From Bog-473 sp963791995 (lineage in GTDB: Bacteria; Actinomycetota; Acidimicrobiia; Acidimicrobiales; RAAP-2), in NCBI GenBank assembly GCA_963791995.1, contig CAWBUQ010000004.1, forward strand, positions 558,001 to 622,000: DNA of 64,000 nt. The letters are read 5' to 3'. Shown one piece after another: positions 27,742 to 36,134 of this stretch; position 1 is the first letter of the stretch, and the number at the start of each line of letters is the position of its first letter. The notes below the pieces were generated by a model. That model worked only from the letters and a program-made list of their open reading frames with translations, did no database searches and was not told the origin of the DNA. The position numbers were made by a program, and so were the translations under genes.

Positions 27742-29026
27742 ATGAGCAGCTACGAGACAGCGCTGGCCGCCGACGCCGAGGTCGCAGACCTGCTCGGCCA
27801 GGAACTCGCCCGTCAGCAGACGACGTTGCAGCTGATCGCGTCCGAGAACTTCACCTCGCCGACGGTGTTGGCCGCATCGGGCTCGGTCCTGACCAACAAG
27901 TACTCGGAGGGTTACCCCGGTCGCCGCTACTACGGGGGCAACCAGATCATCGACGAGGTGGAGGACCTGGCGCGCACGGCGCGCCAGGTCGCTCTTCGGC
28001 GCCGAGCACGCCAACGTCCAACCCCACGCCGGGGCGAACGCGAACCTCGCCGCCTACCAGGCGCTGCTCGAGCCGGGGGCGACCATCCTCGCCATGCGGC
28101 TCGACCATGGAGGCCACCTGAGCCACGGGTCGCCGGCGTCCATCGTCTCGAAGTGGTGGCGCTTCGTCTCCTACGGGGTGACGCCCGAGTCGAACGACCC
28201 GTCGGCGCCCGGCGAGGTGATCGACTTCGACCAGGTGGCGCATCTGGCCAAGACCGAGAAGCCGGCCCTCATCGTGGCCGGCTCGACCGCCTACGCCCGG
28301 ACCATCGACCCCCGGCCCTTCCGCGAGATCGCCGACTCGGTGGGAGCACTGTTCATGTTCGACGCCGCACACCCCGCCGGCCTCATCGCCGGCGGCGCCC
28401 ACCCGAACCCGGTGGGGATCGCCGACGTCGTCACCTTCACGACCCACAAGACGCTGCGTGGCCCTCGCGGCGGCGCCATCCTGTGCGGCGCCGACCTGGC
28501 CAAGAAGATCGACAGCGCCGTGTTCCCCGGACTCCAAGGCGGGCCGCTCGAACACGTCATCGCGGCCAAGGCGGTGGCGTTCGCCGAGGCGGCGACGCCC
28601 GAGTTCCGCCAGTACGCGGCGCGGGTCGTGACCAACGCGGCGGCACTGGCCGAGGCGCTCGCCGGGCACGGGTTCCGGCTGGTGTCTGGTGGCACCGACA
28701 ACCACATGCTCCTCGTCGACCTGCGTGCATTCGACGAGGAGCTCTCCGGAAAAGAGGCCCAGGAAGTTCTCGACCGGGCGGGTATCACGTGCAACCGCAA
28801 CACGATCCCCGACGATCCCCGTTCCCCGTTCCTCACGTCGGGCCTGCGCCTCGGCACGGCGGCGGAGACCACCGCCGGCATGGGCGCACCGGAAATGCAG
28901 ACGATCGCCGATCTGATCGTGCGTACGCTCAAGGCCCGCACGGACGAGGGTGAGGTCGCCGCCGTGCGTACGGAGGTGGCCACGCTCTGTGCGGCCTTCC
29001 CGCCGTATCCCGACCTCGTGGGATAG
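27742..29026 (+). CDS. glyA: Serine hydroxymethyltransferase (one-base frameshift in this sequence)
   Basis: This enzyme interconverts serine and glycine and charges tetrahydrofolate. The first part (MSSYETALAADAEVADLL ... LIASENFTS ... YYGGNQIIDEVEDLART) and the second (FGAEHANVQPHAGANAN ... FTTHKTLRGPRGG with the PLP lysine ... NRNTIPDDP) are in different frames. Removing one G from the GG at 27978-27979 rejoins them as LARTRARSLFGAEHANVQ, giving a normal 427-residue enzyme; the span is one base over a multiple of three. GGAGGG at 27732-27737 is the ribosome-binding site. A broken SHMT would be hard to live with, so the shift is probably an error. Next comes wecA on the same strand. Confidence 0.93.
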
Positions 29027-29029
29027 CGC

Positions 29030-30232
29030 ATGCCTGACATCGGCTGGTACGGCCTGGTGTTGCTGATCGCCGCGGGGGCGACGGCCGCGCTGACCATTCC
29101 CGCCAAGCGGTTCGCCATCAAGGTGGGGTACGTCTCGCACCCAGGGCCGCGCTCGGTGCACGACAAGCCCATCGCATACGGCGGCGGCGCCGCCATGTTG
29201 CTGGGCTTCTTCGTGGCCGTCCTGGCGGCGGCGGCGCTGCCTCCGTTCCGCGAGAACCACATGTTCACCGACTCGCCCGAGGTGCTGGGCGTGGTGCTGG
29301 CAGCCGGCGCCATGTTCGCGGTCGGCCTCATCGACGACGTCCGCGACATGTCGGCACCGGCGAAGATGGCCGGCCAGGTGCTCGCTGCGAGCATCTTGTA
29401 CTTCAGCGGCGTCACCATGTACGAGCTCAAGATCCCGCTGGCCGGGTTCTTCGTGCTGACCCCTGGCATCATCCCGCTGATCACCGCGGTCTGGGTGATC
29501 TGCCTCACCAACGCGGTGAACCTCATCGACGGCCTCGACGGTCTGGCCGCGGGCGTGGTCGCAATCGGTGGCGGCGCACTCGCCATCTACGGCATCAGGC
29601 TCATGGGCCTGGGCCTCCTGCCGAGCGACAACATCGGAGCGTTGGTGGCAGTGATCGCCTGTGGGATCTGCCTCGGGTTCCTGCCCTTCAATTTCAACCC
29701 CGCCCGTATCTTCATGGGAGACGCGGGCGCGCACTTCCTCGGCTTGTTGATGGCCGCGTCCACCATGGTGATCGGAGGCCGTGTCCCGACCGCCGTCCCC
29801 ATCAGCGGGGTGACCTACTTCTTCTTTGCGCCCCTGTTCATCCCGATCCTCATCCTGGGCGTGCCGCTGGTCGACATGGCCTTCGCCTTCGTCCGCCGTA
29901 CCGCACGGGGGACGGGCTTCGACACTCCCGACAAGGAGCACATCCACCACCGCCTGCTGCGCCTCGGGCACGGGCCCCGCCGCAGCGTCATCATCCTGTG
30001 GGCGTGGACGGCCATCCTCTCGAGCTTCTTGCTCTTCCCGCTCTTCGTGCACCAGGTCAACGCCTTCATCCCGATCGGGGCGGCCGCCCTCGGCGCCGGG
30101 TTGTACACCTTCTTCCACCCCGGGCTGCGCCGGGGCAACGGCGAGGAGGAGGACGAGGGCCCCGACCAGGGGGTTCCAGGCGCCTCCCAGAGTGCCGAAC
30201 CCCTCAGTGAGGTGGTGAGATTCCCCTCGTGA
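29030..30232 (+). CDS. wecA: UDP-GlcNAc:polyprenyl-phosphate GlcNAc-1-phosphate transferase (WecA/TagO family)
   Basis: This 400-residue membrane protein has about eleven hydrophobic segments. Family motifs are intact: AYGGGAAMLLGF, the Asp pair in GLIDDVRDM, LTNAVNLIDGLDGLAAG, NPARIFMGDAGAHFLG and the cytoplasmic EHIHHRLLRLG (HIHH). It transfers a sugar 1-phosphate to an undecaprenyl- or decaprenyl-phosphate carrier at the inner membrane face and so starts cell-wall polysaccharide assembly. The position before the atp operon matches Rv1302 in M. tuberculosis. The start is three bases after the glyA stop. Confidence 0.92.
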   Translation: MPDIGWYGLVLLIAAGATAALTIPAKRFAIKVGYVSHPGPRSVHDKPIAYGGGAAMLLGFFVAVLAAAALPPFRENHMFTDSPEVLGVVLAAGAMFAVGLIDDVRDMSAPAKMAGQVLAASILYFSGVTMYELKIPLAGFFVLTPGIIPLITAVWVICLTNAVNLIDGLDGLAAGVVAIGGGALAIYGIRLMGLGLLPSDNIGALVAVIACGICLGFLPFNFNPARIFMGDAGAHFLGLLMAASTMVIGGRVPTAVPISGVTYFFFAPLFIPILILGVPLVDMAFAFVRRTARGTGFDTPDKEHIHHRLLRLGHGPRRSVIILWAWTAILSSFLLFPLFVHQVNAFIPIGAAALGAGLYTFFHPGLRRGNGEEEDEGPDQGVPGASQSAEPLSEVVRFPS

Positions 30233-30233
30233 C

Positions 30234-30250
30234 CGTTTGGACGCCAAACG
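30234..30250. repeat. Inverted repeat after wecA, terminator or atp-operon operator
   Basis: CGTTTGG-ACG-CCAAACG is a perfect palindrome with seven-base arms, starting two bases after the wecA stop. No T-run follows. It could end the wecA transcript or control the atp operon that begins 170 bases downstream. Confidence 0.4.
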
Positions 30251-30419
30251 ACCCGGGATGCGATGATGAGGGCTGTGTACCCCGTCCACCTCGCCTCGTC
30301 CGATGCCGCACACGCGGCCCCGTGGACGACGGACTCCGGCGCGCCACGCACCGCATAAGAGGGCAGCAATCGCATGCGTGGTTCCGTAAGCATCGTCGTG
30401 CGCGCCCACACCCACAGGG

Positions 30420-30653
30420 GTGAGCGGCCCGGACGAATCCCCCCCGCCAGACGACCCCAAACCGCTTCCGGGGGCCGTCGCGTTCCTCTCCATGGGGCTG
30501 GCCGCCGCGGTCTGTGTGGGCATCGGGGTCGGGCTCGGGCTCTGGGTGGACAGCGCGCTGCACACCGGACCGGCGTTCCTGCTGGTCGGCCTGGCGCTGG
30601 GTGTGGCGACCGCCGCCGTGAGCGTGGTCAAGCAGATCCGCACGTACCTCTAG
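30420..30653 (+). CDS. Small AtpZ/AtpI-type membrane protein of the ATP synthase operon
   Basis: 77 residues. A proline-rich cytoplasmic start (SGPDESPPPDDPKP) is followed by two membrane helices (VAFLSMGLAAAVCVGIGVGLGLWV and FLLVGLALGVATAAVSVV). Size, helix pair and position at the head of the atp operon match the AtpZ/AtpI proteins, thought to help c-ring assembly or magnesium transport. The GTG start has only a weak ribosome-binding site. Confidence 0.75.
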   Translation: MSGPDESPPPDDPKPLPGAVAFLSMGLAAAVCVGIGVGLGLWVDSALHTGPAFLLVGLALGVATAAVSVVKQIRTYL

Positions 30654-30669
30654 AAGGCGGGGACTGACG

Positions 30670-31083
30670 ATGCTCGACGGACTCTCGGGCCTCGAGGGCA
30701 ACGCGCTCGCCAAGGTGCTCCGCCGCACCATCGTGTCCTCCCTCATCGTCGGCGCGGCCGCCGTCCTGATCGTGATGCTGCTGTCCGTGCCCTGGGCCGC
30801 GCTCGGTCTGATCATCGGGCTGGGCATGGCGGTGGTGAACCTTCGCTTCCTCGATGCCGGCGTCGCCAAGCTGCACACCGAGGGAGAGGTCAACAACAAA
30901 GTGCTCCGCCGGGCCATGGGCACCAAGAGCGTGACCCGACTCGGCGTGATCACCCTCATCTGCATCGGGCTCCTGCTGTTGAACGGTGCGCTCGGCATCG
31001 GCGCCGTGGCGGGACTCGTGATCTTCCAACTGCTCTTCGTGGTCAACGTCGGCCGCGTGGTCATCTCACAGGGGATCCAGTGA
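30670..31083 (+). CDS. atpI: ATP synthase protein I-like membrane protein
   Basis: 137 residues with four predicted membrane helices in two pairs (IVSSLIVGAAAVLIVMLLSV; ALGLIIGLGMAVVNLRFL; LGVITLICIGLLLLNGAL; AGLVIFQLLFVVNVGRVV). The position between the small membrane protein and atpB corresponds to Rv1303 and to AtpI/UncI, an assembly factor for the c-ring. The stop overlaps the atpB start (GTGA). Confidence 0.75.
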   Translation: MLDGLSGLEGNALAKVLRRTIVSSLIVGAAAVLIVMLLSVPWAALGLIIGLGMAVVNLRFLDAGVAKLHTEGEVNNKVLRRAMGTKSVTRLGVITLICIGLLLLNGALGIGAVAGLVIFQLLFVVNVGRVVISQGIQ

Positions 31084-31814
31084 CTCCTCACCACTTCATC
31101 CTGGCCAGTGGCAACATCACGATCGGCGACCACCACGGCGTGGTGCGCGTCGCCGGCCTCACCATCTACTTGGACGTCGTCTGGACGACATTGATCGCCG
31201 CTGCGATCGTGCTGGGCCTCGGCCTGTGGATGCGGGCCAAGGTCACGTCGGGCGTGCCCGGCAAGCTGCAGCTCTTCTGGGAAACCGTGGTCGAGCAGGT
31301 CTCGGACCTCGCCGCCTCCGCCATCGGGCCCGAGGGCCTGCCCTTCGTCGGGCTGGGCCTCACCATCGGGCTGTTCATCTTGGTCTGCAACTGGCTGGCC
31401 TTCATCCCGAGCGGCGACCCGGGCTTCCTGGCGCCGCCGACCGGTGACGTGAACCTTCCCTTGGCGCTGGCGCTCATCGTGTTCTTCACCGTCCACTACA
31501 ACTCGGTGAAGTCGAGAGGCGTCAAGGGCTACTTCAAGCACTATGCCCAGCCCTATGCCGCCCTCACCCCGATCAACATCATTGAGGAGATCACCAAGCC
31601 GATCACGCTGACGTTCCGGCTCTTCGGCAACATCTTCTCGGGCGTGCTCATGATCGCCGTCATCGTGACGCTGATTCCGCCGTTTGCCTCGTGGATCGGG
31701 CTGCTGATCTGGAAGCCGTTCGACGAGCTCTTCATCGGTGCCATCCAGGCCTTCATCTTCGCCCTGCTGACCATCATGTACCTCGGCATGGGCATGAGCC
31801 GGGACGCCCACTAG
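31080..31814 (+). CDS. atpB: ATP synthase subunit a
   Basis: This 244-residue membrane subunit forms the proton half-channels of Fo. The essential Arg is in PITLTFRLFGNIFSG; five or more membrane helices are present, ending in FIFALLTIMYLGMGM. It starts at a GTG overlapping the atpI stop. Confidence 0.96.
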   Translation: MTPHHFILASGNITIGDHHGVVRVAGLTIYLDVVWTTLIAAAIVLGLGLWMRAKVTSGVPGKLQLFWETVVEQVSDLAASAIGPEGLPFVGLGLTIGLFILVCNWLAFIPSGDPGFLAPPTGDVNLPLALALIVFFTVHYNSVKSRGVKGYFKHYAQPYAALTPINIIEEITKPITLTFRLFGNIFSGVLMIAVIVTLIPPFASWIGLLIWKPFDELFIGAIQAFIFALLTIMYLGMGMSRDAH

Positions 31815-31874
31815 CGATGGGCCGCACCGCAGAACCATTCAACAAGGGACCGATCTCAACAAAGGAGAGGAAAC

Positions 31875-32147
31875 ATGGCAGGTACAACTGAAGGGGCGAT
31901 CCGTATCGCTGGCGCGCTCGTCGGTGGTGGACTCGCACTGGGGGGCGGCGCCATCGGTGCCGCGGTCGGTGACGGCCTTGCCGGGTCGCAGACCATCGCG
32001 GCCATCGCCCGGCAGCCCGAGATCGAGGCCAAGGCCCGTCAGTACTTCTTCCTGACGGTCGGCCTGGTGGAGGCCATGTACTTCATCAACCTGCTCTTCA
32101 TGGTGGTGTTCGTCTACGTCTTCGCCGCCAAGAGCATCACGGCCTAG
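31875..32147 (+). CDS. atpE: ATP synthase subunit c
   Basis: 90 residues, a two-helix hairpin that forms the rotor ring. The proton-binding Glu is in LVEAMYFINLLF. The polar loop is IARQPEIEAK, and the first helix is glycine-rich (GGGLALGGGAIGAAVGDGLA). A strong AAGGAGAGG lies just before the ATG, fitting the high copy number of c. The Glu helix has the region that bedaquiline binds in mycobacteria, but I did not compare individual contact residues. Confidence 0.97.
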   Translation: MAGTTEGAIRIAGALVGGGLALGGGAIGAAVGDGLAGSQTIAAIARQPEIEAKARQYFFLTVGLVEAMYFINLLFMVVFVYVFAAKSITA

Positions 32148-32200
32148 GGCCGGACACCTGCCGCCTGCCCGGCGGCGACAATCAGGAGACTGAAAGCACC

Positions 32201-32740
32201 ATGACCACAGCAGGCATCTTCCTTCTGCCCAACGGGACGTTCTTCATAGAGCTGATCGTCTCGCTCGTGCTGATCTTCCTCATCTACAAATACGTCCTGC
32301 CCCCGCTCAACAAGGCGATGGAAGAGCGTCAGGAGAAGATCAGGCAGTCGCTCGAGGCGGCCGACCAGGCGCGTGCGGACGCAGAGGCGGCCGACGACGA
32401 GCGTCGCACCGTGCTCGAGGAAGCGCGCCAGCAGGCCCGCGAGATCGTCACGACGGCGAACCGCACGGCCGAGCAGGTACGCACCGACGCGCAGGCCCGA
32501 GGACAGGCCGAGTACCAGCGCATCGTGGGCAATGCCGAAGCCGAGATCTCGCTGGCCCGCCAGCGTGCCGTCGAAGAGGCGGCTTCGCGCATGGGGGAGA
32601 TCGTGCTGGACGTCGTCGAGCGGGTCATCGGGCGTGAGATCAACGCCGAGGCGCACCGGGACCTCATCGACGAGGCCGTCGAGGCGCTACGCGCCGACCC
32701 GACCGACGGTGCCGCCGCAAATTCCGGGGTCCGCCGATGA
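32201..32740 (+). CDS. atpF: ATP synthase subunit b
   Basis: 179 residues. One N-terminal membrane helix (FIELIVSLVLIFLIYKYVLP) is followed by a long charged coiled-coil (residues about 40-160) that forms the peripheral stalk. The stop overlaps the atpH ATG (ATGA). Confidence 0.95.
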   Translation: MTTAGIFLLPNGTFFIELIVSLVLIFLIYKYVLPPLNKAMEERQEKIRQSLEAADQARADAEAADDERRTVLEEARQQAREIVTTANRTAEQVRTDAQARGQAEYQRIVGNAEAEISLARQRAVEEAASRMGEIVLDVVERVIGREINAEAHRDLIDEAVEALRADPTDGAAANSGVRR

Positions 32741-33687
32741 ACCCCAAGCTGCAGGGGTACTCCGCGGCGGTCATCGACGCCACTGATCCCGCCGCGCTCG
32801 CTGGCGTCTCGGGGGACCTCGAGGCGATTGAGCGGCTGGCCCTCAGCAGCGCGCCGTTGCGGGCCGCTTTGACGGACACATCGGTGCCCGGCACGGCCCG
32901 TCGGGCCGTCATGCTCGCCTTGCTCGAGGGGAAGGTTTCCGCTGAGGCCCGTCGGTTGGCTGCGTACGCGTGCCTGGTCGTGTCGGCACCGCACGTGCCG
33001 GCTGCCCTGGCGTGGCTGAGCAACCGCGCCCGGCACGCGGCAGAGGACCAGACGATGGAGGAGCCGCCGCTGAGTCTGACCGCGGCGCGCGAGAGGGTCG
33101 CTGGCTACGCCACGGCCCTGTACGAGGACATGTCCAACGAGGCGCTCGAGTCGCTCGAGGACGATCTCTTCCGCTTCGGGCGGATCGTGGCATCCACCCC
33201 CGGCCTGCGAGATGCGCTGACCGACCGCGATATGGAGGTTGCTGCCCGGCAGGGGCTGGTGACCCAGCTCATCGAGGCCAAGGTGCCTGCGACGACGCTG
33301 GCGCTGGTTCGCTACGCCGTGACCGGTGGACGGGCGCGCGACTACGTCGGCACCATTGCCTTCTTGGTGGAGCAGACCGCCGCCGCTCGCGGCTGGCGCA
33401 TCGCCCACGTGCGCGCCGCGGCGCCGATCGACGAGGCGCAACGGACCATGCTGACAGAATCGCTGGGCACGCTGACAGGTGGACCCGTCGAGCTCCAGGT
33501 GCTCCTCGACGAGTCGCTGCTCAGCGGGGCCCTTATCAGCATCGGCGATCTGCAGGTGGATGCGACGGCACGGGGACGGATCGACGCGTTGCGCGAGCAT
33601 CTCGTCCCTGCAGTGTGGGAGCCAGCAGGCTTCGGCACAGCCGGGCGCGGGCACAGGACGACAGCACAGACAGAAGGAGCAGACTGA
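32737..33687 (+). CDS. atpH: ATP synthase subunit delta with a duplicated N-terminal (OSCP) domain
   Basis: At 316 residues this is well above the usual 175-180. Residues from about 110 on are a normal delta subunit: YATALYEDMSNEALESLEDD at the start and the C-terminal LLDESLLSGALISIGDLQVD. Residues about 1-100 repeat the same N-terminal domain: YSAAVIDATD..ALAGVSGDLEAI, then APLRAALTDTSVPGTARRAV..LLEGKVSAEARRLAAYA, against TPGLRDALTDRDMEVAARQG..LIEAKVPATTLALVRYA. Mycobacterial AtpH is a b-delta fusion that also has an extra delta-like domain; here the extra domain is present without the b-like part. It should sit atop F1 and hold the stalk. Confidence 0.9.
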   Translation: MNPKLQGYSAAVIDATDPAALAGVSGDLEAIERLALSSAPLRAALTDTSVPGTARRAVMLALLEGKVSAEARRLAAYACLVVSAPHVPAALAWLSNRARHAAEDQTMEEPPLSLTAARERVAGYATALYEDMSNEALESLEDDLFRFGRIVASTPGLRDALTDRDMEVAARQGLVTQLIEAKVPATTLALVRYAVTGGRARDYVGTIAFLVEQTAAARGWRIAHVRAAAPIDEAQRTMLTESLGTLTGGPVELQVLLDESLLSGALISIGDLQVDATARGRIDALREHLVPAVWEPAGFGTAGRGHRTTAQTEGAD

Positions 33688-35210
33688 TGGCAGAACTGAC
33701 GATCGACGCCAGTGACATCACCAACGCACTGGAACGGTACGTCGAGGACTACACGCCGACGGTCGGGACCGAGCAAATCGGTCACATCGTCGAGGTGGGC
33801 GACGGCATCGCGCGGGTGTCGGGTCTCCCGGGCGCCGCTGTCAACGAACTGCTCGAGTTCGAGGACGGCACGCTCGGCCTGGCGTTGAACCTCGACGAGG
33901 ACACGATCGGCGCCGTGGTCCTCGGTGAGGTGGACAACCTCGAAGAAGAGCAGACGGTCAAGGCCACGGGCCGAATCCAGACGGTGCCGGTCGGCGACGC
34001 CCTTCTTGGACGCGTGGTCAATGCGATCGGCGAGCCGCTCGACGGCAAGGGGCCGATCAAGACCACCGAGACCCGCCGTATGGAGGTCCAGGCCCCCGGC
34101 ATCGTCGGCCGTCAGCCGGTGAGCGAGCCACTGCAGACCGGCATCAAGGCGATCGACGCCATGACGCCGATAGGCCGGGGCCAGCGCGAGCTCATCATCG
34201 GCGACCGCAAGACCGGGAAGACCACGGTGGCGATCGACACGATCATCAACCAGGCCGGCGAGGGGGTGAAGTGCATTTACGTCGCGATCGGCCAGAAGAA
34301 CTCGTCGGTCGCCCAGACGGTGGCGACGCTCGAGGACCACCACGCGCTCGAGTACACGGTCGTCGTTGTGGCCTCGGCCGGCGACCCTGCCCCCTTCAAG
34401 TATCTGGCGCCCTACGCGGGCTGCGCCATGGGTCAGCACTGGATGGAGAATGGCGAGCACGCGCTGATCATCTATGACGACCTCTCCAAGCAGGCGGAGG
34501 CCTACCGTTCGGTGTCCCTCCTCCTGCGGCGCCCGCCAGGCCGCGAGGCCTACCCCGGCGACGTCTTCTACCTGCACTCACGGCTGCTCGAACGGGCCGC
34601 CAAGCTGTCCGACGCGCTCGGCGGCGGTTCGCTGACCGCGCTGCCGGTGATCGAGACCAAGGCGGGCGATATTTCGGCGTACATCCCCACCAACGTCATC
34701 TCCATCACAGACGGGCAGGTCTTCTTGGAGACAGACCTGTTCAACTCTGGAATCCGTCCCGCTATCAACGTCGGCAACTCGGTGAGCCGAGTAGGTAGTG
34801 CGGCCCAGGTCAAGGCCATGAAGCAGGTGTCGGGGACGCTCAAGCTCGACCTGGCCCAGTTCCGCGAGCTCGAGGCCTTCGCCACTTTCGGTTCCGAGCT
34901 CGACAGGGTCTCCCAGGCCCAGCTCGACCGCGGCTATCGCCTGACCGAGCTGCTGAAGCAACCGCAGAACCAGCCGGTGCCCGTCGAGGAGCAGGTGCTC
35001 GCCATTTACGCGGGGACCAAGGGATGGACCGACTCCGTGCCGGTCAGCGAGGTGCGCCGGTTCGAAACCGAGATGGTCGAGTACTTCAAGGGGAGCCACC
35101 CCGGTGCGCTCGAGGCGATCCGCTCCACCGGTGCGCTGCCGGACGGTGACGAGCTTGACGAGGGCTTGGCCTCGTTCCTCGAGGGCTTCGACACAGGGAA
35201 GGTCGACTGA
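33687..35210 (+). CDS. atpA: ATP synthase subunit alpha
   Basis: 507 residues, the non-catalytic nucleotide-binding F1 subunit. Walker A is GDRKTGKTT, with the family signature PAINVGNSVSRVGSAAQ. ATG 33687 overlaps the atpH stop by one base (TGATG); AAGGAG lies about eight bases upstream. An open frame extends to 32970 but runs through atpH and is not coding. Confidence 0.97.
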   Translation: MAELTIDASDITNALERYVEDYTPTVGTEQIGHIVEVGDGIARVSGLPGAAVNELLEFEDGTLGLALNLDEDTIGAVVLGEVDNLEEEQTVKATGRIQTVPVGDALLGRVVNAIGEPLDGKGPIKTTETRRMEVQAPGIVGRQPVSEPLQTGIKAIDAMTPIGRGQRELIIGDRKTGKTTVAIDTIINQAGEGVKCIYVAIGQKNSSVAQTVATLEDHHALEYTVVVVASAGDPAPFKYLAPYAGCAMGQHWMENGEHALIIYDDLSKQAEAYRSVSLLLRRPPGREAYPGDVFYLHSRLLERAAKLSDALGGGSLTALPVIETKAGDISAYIPTNVISITDGQVFLETDLFNSGIRPAINVGNSVSRVGSAAQVKAMKQVSGTLKLDLAQFRELEAFATFGSELDRVSQAQLDRGYRLTELLKQPQNQPVPVEEQVLAIYAGTKGWTDSVPVSEVRRFETEMVEYFKGSHPGALEAIRSTGALPDGDELDEGLASFLEGFDTGKVD

Positions 35211-35214
35211 TCTC

Positions 35215-36129
35215 ATGGCCGGAGGCCAAGAGCGCATCCTGCGTCGTCGCATCCGCACGGTGCAGTCCACGAGGAAGATCACGAAGGCGATGGAGCTCAT
35301 CGCCGCCTCGCGGATCGTGCGCGCCCAAAACCGCATCGCAGCCAACCGCCCCTTCAGGGAGGGTATGGAGCGCATCCTGCGGCTCACGGCGACGGCCGAC
35401 CCCACGGCGGCCAAGAGGCTCTTGGGGAAGCCCGAGTCGCTCCGCCACGTGGGGATCCTGACCATCGCGGGCGAGCGGGGCCTGGCCGGCTCGTACAACT
35501 CTGGGGTGCTACGCGCCACCGAGCGTCTGGTGGCCGAGCACCGGGCCAACGGCAGCGAGGTCACGGTGTGGTCGGTCGGCAAAAAGGCGCCTCCCTACTT
35601 CCGCTACCGCGGGATCGAGGTCGCGCAGTCATTCATGGGTTTTGCCGACCGCCCCGAGTTCGCCGACGCGCGCCACATTGCGGCAGTCGTCGCCGCCCCG
35701 TTCGTGGCGGGTGAGATCGACCTGGTCGAAATGGTGTCCACCCGCTTCATTTCGGCTGGGAGCCAGCGGGTGGAGCGGATGCAGATGCTGCCCTTGCCCC
35801 TGCCCGAGGGTGAGGCCCCCGATGAGCACGTACCTCGGGAAGAGGCAGCGCTCGAGGGCTACACCGAATTCGAACCGGAGCCGGCAAAGTTGCTGATCGA
35901 GCTGGCGCCGCGGGCCCTGGAGGCGGAGATCTTCGCCGCCTTGCTGGAGGGCGCGGCGTCGTTCTTCACGGCGCAGCAGCGCGCCATGGCCGCCGCGACC
36001 GACAATGCGGACGAGCTCGTCCGCACTCTGACCCGCGTGATGAACCGCGCGCGCCAGGACGCCATCACCACCGAGATCATGGAGATCGTCGGCGGGGCCG
36101 AGGCGCTCCGCCAAGCGAAGGGAGCTTGA
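35215..36129 (+). CDS. atpG: ATP synthase subunit gamma
   Basis: 304 residues, the central rotor shaft. The N-terminal helix (RRRIRTVQSTRKITKAMELI AASR in family form) and the C-terminal helix (MAAATDNADELVRTLTRVMN) that enter the alpha3beta3 barrel are intact. ATG 35215 is four bases after the atpA stop. Confidence 0.95.
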   Translation: MAGGQERILRRRIRTVQSTRKITKAMELIAASRIVRAQNRIAANRPFREGMERILRLTATADPTAAKRLLGKPESLRHVGILTIAGERGLAGSYNSGVLRATERLVAEHRANGSEVTVWSVGKKAPPYFRYRGIEVAQSFMGFADRPEFADARHIAAVVAAPFVAGEIDLVEMVSTRFISAGSQRVERMQMLPLPLPEGEAPDEHVPREEAALEGYTEFEPEPAKLLIELAPRALEAEIFAALLEGAASFFTAQQRAMAAATDNADELVRTLTRVMNRARQDAITTEIMEIVGGAEALRQAKGA

Positions 36130-36134
36130 CCCCA

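Noticed and set aside
26095..28014. N-terminal extension of the thiolase-like protein into the glyA region
   Set aside because: The added 119 residues are antisense to glyA and unlike the family; the conserved start is at 27657.
27947..30643. 898-codon minus-strand open frame over glyA, wecA and the start of the atp operon
   Set aside because: It lacks domains, is His/Arg/Gly-rich, and overlaps unmistakable genes on the other strand.
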